Below, piece after piece: positions 9,766-16,508 of a DNA stretch of 64,000 nucleotides. The position numbers were made by a program, and so were the translations under genes. This stretch comes from Amniculibacterium aquaticum. GTDB taxonomy: Bacteria; Bacteroidota; Bacteroidia; Flavobacteriales; Weeksellaceae. Location of the stretch: positions 53,368-117,367 of the forward strand of contig NZ_REFA01000005.1 in NCBI RefSeq assembly GCF_003852705.1. Direction: 5' to 3'. The notes beneath the pieces are model-generated. The model was not told where the DNA came from and made no database searches. It saw only the letters and a program-made list of their open reading frames with translations. Positions within the stretch are counted from its first letter, which is position 1. Every line of letters begins with the position of its first letter.

Positions 9766-11193
9766 TTATACTTTCAGGTCTGTTTCTAGTCCGATTAAAT
9801 CTGCATATTTCTGTAAAATGGGTTGGATTTCGTTTTCCACAAACTGCTGGGTCTGAATAGGCGAAAATCCAATGAAATTTTTAGGATCCAAAACTTCCAT
9901 CAATTTTGACTTATCAAATTTCAAGGAATTGTCGTTCATGATTCTTTCGATCAAATCGTTGTCCTTTCCTTCCATTTTTACTTGTTTGGACGCTTCCATG
10001 GAGTGTACACGGATGGTTTCGTGTATTTCTTGTCGGTCGCCACCGGCTTTCACCTCTTCCATAATGATGTATTCTGTTGCCATAAAAGGAAGTTCTTCCA
10101 TGATGTGCTTGTGGATTCTGTTTTCGTAAACCACAATTCCGCTCAGGATGTTGTTCCAGATCAACAAAATGGCATCTACAGCCAAGAAAGCTTGTGGAAT
10201 GGCCAATCTCTTGTTGGCAGAATCGTCCAAAGTTCTTTCGAACCACTGAGTGGCTGCCACCATTGCTGATGAATTTTGCAAAGAAATAACGAACTTGGAC
10301 AATGCCGAAATTCTTTCGGAACGCATTGGGTTTCTTTTATACGCCATGGCTGAAGATCCGATTTGGTTTTTCTCAAACGGTTCTTCTATTTCTTTTAGGT
10401 TCGCCAATAATCTAAGATCGTTGGTGAATTTATGGGCAGACTGAGCAATATTCGACAATAAAGCCTGAACTTTTGCATCAATTTTTCTATCGTAAGTTTG
10501 TCCAGAAACTCCGAAAACTTTTTCGAAGCCAAATCTTTTTGAAAGTTCTTTATCCAGATGTTGAACTTTGGAATAATCACCGTTGAAAAGCTCCAAAAAG
10601 CTAGCAGCGGTACCTGTAGTTCCTTTTACCCCTCTAAATCTTAAAGTTTCTAAGAAAAACTCCAACTCTTCGAAATCCAACAATAAAGATTGCAGCCAAA
10701 GCGTTGCTCTTTTACCAACGGTAGTCAACTGTGCCGGTTGGAAATGGGTAAACCCAAGAGTAGGCAAATCTTTGTATTTCAGGGCGAAATCGGACATTTT
10801 TTTGATGACATTCACCAATTGCTTTCTCACAATTAGCAGTCCGTCTCTCATCTGGATCAGGTCGGTATTGTCTCCTACAAATGCCGAAGTAGCTCCCAAA
10901 TGGATGATTGGCTTGGCTAGTGGTGCCACATCTCCGTAAGCGTGTACATGCGCCATCACATCGTGACGGAATTTCTTTTCGTACTCTGCAGCTTTGTCGA
11001 AATCGATATTCTCGGCTTGTTCTTTTAGCTGAGCAATTTGTTCATCGGAAATTTCCAATCCCAGATCTTTTTCAATTTCTGCAAGAGCGATCCAAAGTTT
11101 TCTCCAGTTTCTAAATTTGTTGTCTGGTGAAAAGTTGTACAACATTTCTGCACTAGAATAGCGTTCTTCAAGTGGATTTTTGTAGGAATTCAT
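9766..11193 (-). CDS. purB: Adenylosuccinate lyase
   Basis: Cleaves SAICAR to AICAR and adenylosuccinate to AMP, releasing fumarate, in purine synthesis. The 475-aa protein has the fumarase/aspartase superfamily signature near residues 279-291 (GSSAMAYKRNPMRSE) and the HVHAYGDVAPLAKPIIHLGATS segment near 85-105. The signature resembles the eukaryote-like ASL type (SSAMPYKRNPMRSE). It stands next to purL but behind its own terminator, so the two are probably transcribed separately. Confidence 0.96.
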   Translation of the reverse strand: MNSYKNPLEERYSSAEMLYNFSPDNKFRNWRKLWIALAEIEKDLGLEISDEQIAQLKEQAENIDFDKAAEYEKKFRHDVMAHVHAYGDVAPLAKPIIHLGATSAFVGDNTDLIQMRDGLLIVRKQLVNVIKKMSDFALKYKDLPTLGFTHFQPAQLTTVGKRATLWLQSLLLDFEELEFFLETLRFRGVKGTTGTAASFLELFNGDYSKVQHLDKELSKRFGFEKVFGVSGQTYDRKIDAKVQALLSNIAQSAHKFTNDLRLLANLKEIEEPFEKNQIGSSAMAYKRNPMRSERISALSKFVISLQNSSAMVAATQWFERTLDDSANKRLAIPQAFLAVDAILLIWNNILSGIVVYENRIHKHIMEELPFMATEYIIMEEVKAGGDRQEIHETIRVHSMEASKQVKMEGKDNDLIERIMNDNSLKFDKSKLMEVLDPKNFIGFSPIQTQQFVENEIQPILQKYADLIGLETDLKV

Positions 11194-11361
11194 TTTATAC
11201 TTTTACTTTAATTTTAGATTTCACAAAATTACGCTTTTTAGTTGAAAAACTAAAATCACTGCATTTTTAAAACATTAAAATCAAATAAAAACAAAAACAA
11301 GAAATAAAAGCTTCAATTTCTTAAAAAAATAGCGAGTAACTATACTACAACCTTTGAAAAA

Positions 11362-11979
11362 CTATTTCACTTCAATTCCTGTGATGTAATAAAATACGGC
11401 CGAAACCCTTGCTAAAAATTCCCGAAATTGGTTGCGATAAAAGCTTTCATTTTTATAAACATCTCGTGCTGAAAACGCAAGAGCATTCATATTTAGACTT
11501 CTGGCATAGAAAAGTGCTCTAAGATTATGAAAGCCTTGTGATACGATGATGATGTTGTTCTTTTGAAATTTTGTCTTGCAATTGTTGATGGATAAACGCG
11601 TATTAAAACCTTTGGTATCTTTGATGATGATGTTCTCTGGTACCCCTTCTTGATAAATGAGGTAATTTTTCATGGCTTCGGTTTCGTCGTAGCCTTTGCT
11701 TTTCTCGCCACTTACCAGTATGCTTTTTATTTTCCCATGATGGTACAGCAATGCTGCAGCATCCATTCTTGCAACAAAATAGGGATTGGAGATTCCGGAT
11801 CTCATTTTGGGAGAAGTTCCTAGTACCAAAGCGACTTCTCTAGGTGGTATTTTGGATATTCTGTCGTAAGTCCTTCCGTTGGTTTCTGAATACACCCAGA
11901 TATTGGCCAAAATCATGAGCAAAAAAGTAATTTCTGCCAAATTGATGATGGATTTAAATATTTTCAGAATGGAATTCAA
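11362..11979 (-). CDS. SanA/YdcF-like DUF218 membrane protein
   Basis: A 205-aa protein with one N-terminal transmembrane helix (about residues 12-30) and an extracytoplasmic DUF218 domain. The family pattern is visible: VALVLGTSPKMRSG near 50, PYFVARMDAAALLYHHGKI, ILVSGEKSKGYDETEAMKNYL, GFNTRLSINNCK and IIVSQGFHNLRALFYAR. SanA, ElyC and YdcF relatives influence cell-envelope integrity and polysaccharide handling; their biochemical activity is poorly defined. Only 30 nt separate it from the PaaE-like gene upstream on the same strand, so the two may be co-transcribed. Confidence 0.85.
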   Translation of the reverse strand: MNSILKIFKSIINLAEITFLLMILANIWVYSETNGRTYDRISKIPPREVALVLGTSPKMRSGISNPYFVARMDAAALLYHHGKIKSILVSGEKSKGYDETEAMKNYLIYQEGVPENIIIKDTKGFNTRLSINNCKTKFQKNNIIIVSQGFHNLRALFYARSLNMNALAFSARDVYKNESFYRNQFREFLARVSAVFYYITGIEVK

Positions 11980-12009
11980 ACTTTCTACGATTTTTTTATC
12001 AAAAACAAA

Positions 12010-13143
12010 TTAACTTAAATCAAAATTAAGAATAATTTTTGGGGTAAGCGGTATGCACATGCATGCTAAAATTTTTCCTTGTTCAATTTCTTTATCGGTT
12101 AGGTATTCATTTTCCAACAATTCGACCTCCCCTTCTATTAACTTACATTCGCAGCTTCCACAGATGCCGGACTTGCACGAATACGGAACAGGAAAATCCT
12201 GTGACAACAGGTAATTGAGCAATTTATTTTTATTATCCGGGACGGTTGTAGTATACTTTTTGTTCATTAAAGTAAAATCAACTTCTATATTTTCAATCAA
12301 AGGGAATTCTTTTTCTTGAGGATAAATATCCGAATCGAACGAATCAAACAATTCAAAATGAATATTTCTTTTTTGAATTCCGTGATGAAAACAGGCGTTT
12401 GCCAAAGATTTTATCATCTCACCTTTACCACAAATCAACACTTCATCCACGGCATCCCAAATGGTCGATTCTTCATCCGTATCGTCCAAATGCAAAATTT
12501 GGTTGATGATTAAAACAAGTTTTTTAGCATCCAATCTGCCCTGATAGAGTGAATAATTTACTTTTTCTTGAGAGTAAAAGTAATGAACCTCCAATCGGTC
12601 CTTGTGCATTTTAACCAAGTCGTCCAATTCTTCCTTAAAAACAGTTTCGGATTTGGATTTATTACCATAAAACAAGAACAACCGCGTTCTCGGTTCATTG
12701 AACAGAATGCTTTTGAAATGACTGATGATGGGCGTTATGCCTATCCCCATGCAAAAGCCAATAATGGTTCGGAATTCGTGAGGTTTGGTTTCCACTGTAA
12801 AACGACCAGCAGGTTCTGAAATTTCCAGGACATCTCCAATTTTGTAATTTTTGTACAAATAAGCCGATGGACTTTCTGGAGAATTAATTTTGATGCCCAA
12901 CGAAAATTTTCCTTCGTGTGGAGCCGATGTAATGGAATAATCCGCTTGGTAATCTTGCCCATGAAAAGGAAATTTAACACTCACATACTGCCCGGATTGA
13001 AACCGATACGACTGTTCTAAGTTCGTAGGAATTTCAAATTCCAGAGCAAATGCATTTTTGGTCAGTTCCTTTTTTTGAACTAATTTTAGACCGTGGAAAA
13101 CAGATTTTTTTGTCTTAGTTGTAGGTTTCATAATTTCACTCAA
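12010..13143 (-). CDS. PaaE-like FAD/[2Fe-2S] oxidoreductase
   Basis: The 377-aa chain has the order of phenylacetyl-CoA epoxidase reductase PaaE and related enzymes: an FAD-binding barrel (GQYVSVKFPF, YSITSAP at about 46-75), an NAD(P)-binding fold (GFCMGIGITPI near 128-138), and a C-terminal plant-type ferredoxin domain with Cys323, Cys328, Cys331 and Cys361 or Cys363 (SCKSGICGSCEC). It passes electrons from NAD(P)H to an oxygenase or desaturase. No paaABCD genes are nearby, so its partner is encoded elsewhere and the paaE name is not justified. It is divergent from the lipoprotein at 13240. Confidence 0.85.
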   Translation of the reverse strand: MSEIMKPTTKTKKSVFHGLKLVQKKELTKNAFALEFEIPTNLEQSYRFQSGQYVSVKFPFHGQDYQADYSITSAPHEGKFSLGIKINSPESPSAYLYKNYKIGDVLEISEPAGRFTVETKPHEFRTIIGFCMGIGITPIISHFKSILFNEPRTRLFLFYGNKSKSETVFKEELDDLVKMHKDRLEVHYFYSQEKVNYSLYQGRLDAKKLVLIINQILHLDDTDEESTIWDAVDEVLICGKGEMIKSLANACFHHGIQKRNIHFELFDSFDSDIYPQEKEFPLIENIEVDFTLMNKKYTTTVPDNKNKLLNYLLSQDFPVPYSCKSGICGSCECKLIEGEVELLENEYLTDKEIEQGKILACMCIPLTPKIILNFDLS

Positions 13144-13239
13144 AAATAAATATTTTCTTTTAAAAAGAAAAATAAAATAGAGAATAACTATACAAACTGG
13201 AAATAAAAATCATATTAAACTATTGAAAATCCAACTCTT

Positions 13240-13794
13240 ATGAAGAAAATTATATTAAGCTCCTTATTTGCGATCACTTTAGTAGCATGTAAAAAAGAAA
13301 GTGCTTCTACTGAAAGTAACAGCGCTCAGGTAAGCGAAACGACCGAAACAACAAGTCCAGATAACGCACCTGCTTTAGTAGAAATTAGTTTGGAAAAAGC
13401 AAATGAACTCTTTGCAACCAAGGAAAACGACACCCTTTATGTGACCAATTTCTTTGCAACTTGGTGCGGTCCTTGCATGAAGGAAATCCCACATTTCAAG
13501 GATAAAATGGCTGAATTAAAAGATAAACCTGTAAAATTCACCTTCATCAGCTTGGATGACAAGACCGATTGGGATTCGGTGAAAGATTTTGGAGCCGAGC
13601 ATCAACTTTCCAAAAACATTGTATTGTTGGACGGAACTTCTTTAAATCCTGAGTTTTTCACAAAAAACTTCAAGACTTGGCAAGGAGAAAGCATTCCTTT
13701 TACTTTCATGAAAAAAAAGAATGCCAGCAACGAAACCGTGGGATCCATGACCAAAGATCAATTGGATGCTAAAATTTCAGCTTTGCTAAAATAA
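13240..13794 (+). CDS. Thioredoxin-like lipoprotein (TlpA/ResA-type)
   Basis: The N-terminus is a lipoprotein signal with lipobox LVAC (Cys17), followed by a low-complexity Ser/Thr/Glu linker and a thioredoxin fold. The active site WCGPC is at 75-79. This architecture (184 aa) matches periplasmic TlpA/ResA-type thiol:disulfide reductases tethered to a membrane, used in cytochrome maturation or oxidative protein repair. It is preceded by the divergent PaaE-like gene. Its terminator hairpin appears split by a MITE (13828-13930). Confidence 0.9.
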   Translation: MKKIILSSLFAITLVACKKESASTESNSAQVSETTETTSPDNAPALVEISLEKANELFATKENDTLYVTNFFATWCGPCMKEIPHFKDKMAELKDKPVKFTFISLDDKTDWDSVKDFGAEHQLSKNIVLLDGTSLNPEFFTKNFKTWQGESIPFTFMKKKNASNETVGSMTKDQLDAKISALLK

Positions 13795-13809
13795 ATCAAG
13801 ACCAACCTT

Positions 13810-13950
13810 TCAATCTTTCTTAATATAGAGCCTGTTTAAAATTTTATCGAAATAATAATTCGACTATTTTTAATATTTACTTATCTGACTTTTTGTATAG
13901 ATGTTTAGATACAAAATTTTAAACAGGCTCCTAGAAAGATTGATTTTTTA
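13810..13950 (+). terminator. Terminator of the thioredoxin-like gene, split by a MITE
   Basis: TCAATCTTTCT (13810-13820) and AGAAAGATTGA (13933-13943) form a perfect 11-bp stem, and TTTTTTA follows the second arm. The 103-bp MITE copy sits in the loop. Without it the stem-loop would be a normal intrinsic terminator just after the stop at 13794. Because the MITE is itself palindromic, the composite can still fold. Confidence 0.6.
13828..13930. mobile_element. MITE-like element, internally deleted copy 2 (103 bp)
   Basis: It has near-perfect terminal inverted repeats (GAGCCTGTTTAAAATTTTA and AAAATTTTAAACAGGCTC). The left part matches the 58263 copy closely (CGAAATAATAATTCG). Compared with the 191-bp copies, 88 bp including the TTTTAGCCCGCTAAAA core are missing. 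It lies in the loop of a terminator hairpin between the thioredoxin gene and the permease gene. No clear target duplication is visible. Confidence 0.75.
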
Positions 13951-13970
13951 TATCATACAATTTCTCTACA

Positions 13971-14951
13971 ATGACCAAAAACTTTAAAATAACGACGGGA
14001 CTTTTATTGTTCATCATCATTGTATGCATCATCATCAACCTGAATACCGGTTTTGTTTCTTTAAAATTCGAAGATTTTTTTGGCAATTCCGAGCAATCCA
14101 CCATTGCGCAACTAAGAAGTAATAGAGTGATTGCCATGCTGTTTGCAGGAGTTGCCATCCCAACTTCTGGATTTCTATTGCAAGAATATTTTCAAAATCC
14201 CTTGGCCGGTCCATCGGTTTTGGGGATTACATCGGTGGCTAGCCTATCGGTAGCTGTTTACATTTTTTTGTCTCAAGATTGGGTCATTCCGGAATTTTTG
14301 CAAAATTCTTTTCTCAGTTTTTTTGCCATTATAGGTTCTCTTATGATGATGTTCGTTTTGTTGGGAATGTCCAAAAAATTTCCTGACAAATCCTTTCTCA
14401 TCATCCTTGGTTTCTTGGTTTCAGCACTATCTGGAGCTGTTGTTTCTATACTACAACTCTATGCCGATAACCAAAGTTTGAAAAATTATATCTTGTGGAG
14501 TTTTGGGGCTAACAATATCCTTTCCACCAATCAAATTTACATATTAGGACTGTTTATCATTTTGGGATTGGGTCTAAGTTTCAAAACCATCAAACCGTTG
14601 ATTGGAAACAGCCTGGGCACACAATATGCGCAAAGTTTGGGGGTCAATCTCAAGCATTTAAAATTGCTGATCATCCTAGCTTCATCTTTACTATCAGCCA
14701 CCATAACGGCATTTTTGGGTCCTATTTTATTCATCGGAATTATTGTTCCTCATTTTTGCAGAATGATCTATAATCCTTCCAAACTGTGGCAACAATGGAT
14801 ACTGAACATGCTTCTGGGGATCTGCATCATGCAGATATTTTCCATTTTGTCCGAAGTATCCAAACTGCCTCTCAATGTCATCACCTCGCTATTTGGAATT
14901 CCTGTTATTTTGATGATGCTCGTAAAATCCAAATCGTTCAAAGCCGGATAA
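13971..14951 (+). CDS. FecCD-family ABC transporter permease (siderophore, haem or cobalamin type)
   Basis: The 326-aa protein has about nine or ten hydrophobic segments and FecCD/BtuC landmarks: RSNRVIAMLFAGVAIPTSG (usually RLPR...AGAALAVSG), QEYFQNPLAGPSVLGITSVAS near 66-86 and FLGPILFIGIIVPH near 245-258. It forms the membrane channel of a type II importer for Fe-siderophore, haem or B12. The ATPase gene follows after 3 nt, so the two are an operon. No periplasmic binding protein or TonB receptor gene is adjacent, so the substrate is unknown. Confidence 0.93.
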   Translation: MTKNFKITTGLLLFIIIVCIIINLNTGFVSLKFEDFFGNSEQSTIAQLRSNRVIAMLFAGVAIPTSGFLLQEYFQNPLAGPSVLGITSVASLSVAVYIFLSQDWVIPEFLQNSFLSFFAIIGSLMMMFVLLGMSKKFPDKSFLIILGFLVSALSGAVVSILQLYADNQSLKNYILWSFGANNILSTNQIYILGLFIILGLGLSFKTIKPLIGNSLGTQYAQSLGVNLKHLKLLIILASSLLSATITAFLGPILFIGIIVPHFCRMIYNPSKLWQQWILNMLLGICIMQIFSILSEVSKLPLNVITSLFGIPVILMMLVKSKSFKAG

Positions 14952-14954
14952 ATT

Positions 14955-15881
14955 ATGTTTTTGGAAATAGAAAATACCACAATTGGATACAACAAATCTT
15001 TAGTCGAAGGCATCAGTACCCAGCTTGCATTGGGCGATGTATGTTTGTTGATCGGGAATAACGGCGTTGGGAAAACCACTTTGATCAAGTCCATCCTCAA
15101 TCAATTGCCCCTTCTTAATCACGGTAAAATTCTTATGGATCGCCAAGAGATAAAAACCCTTTCCGTAAAAGAAATTGCACATTTGATATCTATCGTTTTT
15201 TCAAAATCAGAAATCCCAATGAATTACACCGTTAAAGATTTGGTTTCTTTGGGCAAATACATTCATTATCCGTATTATTTTGAATTGAATAAAGACGATC
15301 AAACTGAAATTGAGGATATTATAAAAAATCTAGGCTTGAATGTTTATGAAAAACTACAATTGAGACAACTTTCGGACGGTAATTTACAAAAAGCATTTAT
15401 TGGTCGAGCTTTAGCACAGAATACACCCATCATTATTTTGGATGAACCTACCACGCATTTGGATGAAAATAATAAAGTGGCCATCCTAAAACTTCTCAGA
15501 AATATTGCCAAAAAGCAAAATAAAATCATCTTATTTTCTTCACACGATTGGCGATTGGCAAAGGAATTTGCCGATAAAATTTGGTACATCAAAAATGGGA
15601 ATTTCTATTCTGGAGTTACAGAAGACATCCTGATTCAGCATAAAGAATTGACCCAACCCACACTTTTCAATATGGATACGGGCTTTGCCGCACCCCAAAT
15701 TGTGGCTCCCGAACTTCAAAAAGAAATGCTCTATTCTGTACTCCAAAAAAACTTCAATTTTGACCTTTCAAAAATCAAATTCGAGTTCAACAACGATGTT
15801 TGGGTGATTTTCATTGAAAATTCACAACTAAAAGCAAGAAACTTTAAAGATATCATTGATATTATCCAAAACACTCATTAA
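14955..15881 (+). CDS. ABC transporter ATP-binding protein, FecE/BtuD-like
   Basis: The ATPase partner of the FecCD permease. Walker A is GNNGVGKTT (34-42), the signature is a diverged LSDGN (139-143; usually LSGGQ), Walker B is IIILDEPTTHLD (159-170) and the H-loop is SSHDW near 194-198. The 308-aa chain has a C-terminal extension of about 70 residues beyond the core ATPase, ending in a segment of unknown role. The first of two palindromes that probably bind the downstream MarR protein lies 26 nt after its stop. Confidence 0.93.
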   Translation: MFLEIENTTIGYNKSLVEGISTQLALGDVCLLIGNNGVGKTTLIKSILNQLPLLNHGKILMDRQEIKTLSVKEIAHLISIVFSKSEIPMNYTVKDLVSLGKYIHYPYYFELNKDDQTEIEDIIKNLGLNVYEKLQLRQLSDGNLQKAFIGRALAQNTPIIILDEPTTHLDENNKVAILKLLRNIAKKQNKIILFSSHDWRLAKEFADKIWYIKNGNFYSGVTEDILIQHKELTQPTLFNMDTGFAAPQIVAPELQKEMLYSVLQKNFNFDLSKIKFEFNNDVWVIFIENSQLKARNFKDIIDIIQNTH

Positions 15882-15906
15882 TACTACATTTACACTTCTT
15901 TCTCAA

Positions 15907-15928
15907 AATACTATGCATGCATAGTATT
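15907..15928. promoter_or_regulatory. Palindrome 1, candidate MarR operator
   Basis: A perfect 22-bp palindrome whose half is AATACTATGCA, centred on ATGCATGCAT. It shares this 10-bp centre with palindrome 2, about 83 bp downstream. It lies between the ABC ATPase stop and the marR promoter. MarR dimers commonly bind symmetric sites of about this length close to their own promoters. Confidence 0.65.
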
Positions 15929-15992
15929 ATGCTTTTCATATATTTTAATTAACTGATAATCATCTGTTTAAAAATAATGTTCATTTTATAAG

Positions 15993-16010
15993 TATTATGC
16001 ATGCATAATA
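15993..16010. promoter_or_regulatory. Palindrome 2, candidate MarR operator over the promoter
   Basis: A perfect 18-bp palindrome, TATTATGCATGCATAATA, four bases upstream of the TATATTTG -7 box. It fills the space between the -33 and -7 regions, so a bound dimer would block RNA polymerase. Together with palindrome 1 it suggests autorepression of marR and the fad operon. Confidence 0.7.
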
Positions 16011-16014
16011 TTAT

Positions 16015-16022
16015 TATATTTG
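16015..16022 (+). promoter_or_regulatory. -7 promoter box of the marR-fad operon
   Basis: TATATTTG matches the Bacteroidota -7 consensus TAnnTTTG. No good TTTG -33 box is seen about 20 nt upstream, as expected for a promoter whose activity is limited or regulated. A TTG codon at 16020 that would lengthen the MarR frame lies inside this box and so cannot be the start. Confidence 0.65.
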
Positions 16023-16040
16023 GAATACAACAAATCTCAA

Positions 16041-16499
16041 ATGATTATGGATCTTAAAAATAAAGATAAAGTTGAAAATATCGACCTTATCCTGAAACAA
16101 ACTTGGCTTTCGGTTTCCAAGATGTATTCCGAATTGGCTCAAGATTACGACGCTACAGCGGTACAAGCCCTCACTCTTCTAAAAATTGACCCAAAAGACG
16201 GCACCAGAAGCACCAATCTGGGCCCTAAAATGGCGATTGAACCTACATCTCTAACCCGAATTATCAAACTTTTAGAAGACAACGGCTACATCTACAAAGA
16301 AAAAACATCCAGCGACAAAAGAGAAGTCATCATAAAACTGACTGACAAAGGATTACAATCTAGAAATTTATCCAAAGAAGTCGTTGTGAATTTCAATAAA
16401 AAAGTAGTTGAAAAAATTGCTCCTGAAAAGCTTGAAACCTTCAAAGAAGTGATGACTGAAATTATGAAAATATCAACCGAACTCAATTCAAAAAAATAA
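16041..16499 (+). CDS. MarR-family transcriptional regulator of the fad operon
   Basis: A winged helix-turn-helix repressor of about 152 aa (ATG at 16041; 16047 is an alternative). The recognition part is TRSTNLGPKMAIEPTSLTRIIKLLEDNGYI, followed by the wing KTSSDKREVIIKLTDKG with the DKR motif of MarR proteins. Helices at each end would form the dimer interface. It is the first gene of an operon with fadN (9 nt apart), and two palindromes upstream are its likely operators. The ligand is probably an acyl-CoA or fatty acid, inferred from the operon. An upstream TTG start is rejected because it overlaps the promoter. Confidence 0.9.
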   Translation: MIMDLKNKDKVENIDLILKQTWLSVSKMYSELAQDYDATAVQALTLLKIDPKDGTRSTNLGPKMAIEPTSLTRIIKLLEDNGYIYKEKTSSDKREVIIKLTDKGLQSRNLSKEVVVNFNKKVVEKIAPEKLETFKEVMTEIMKISTELNSKK

Positions 16500-16508
16500 A
16501 ATAATATA

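Noticed and set aside
12010..13143. paaE of a phenylacetate operon
   Set aside because: No other paa genes are nearby, and the same architecture serves other reductases.
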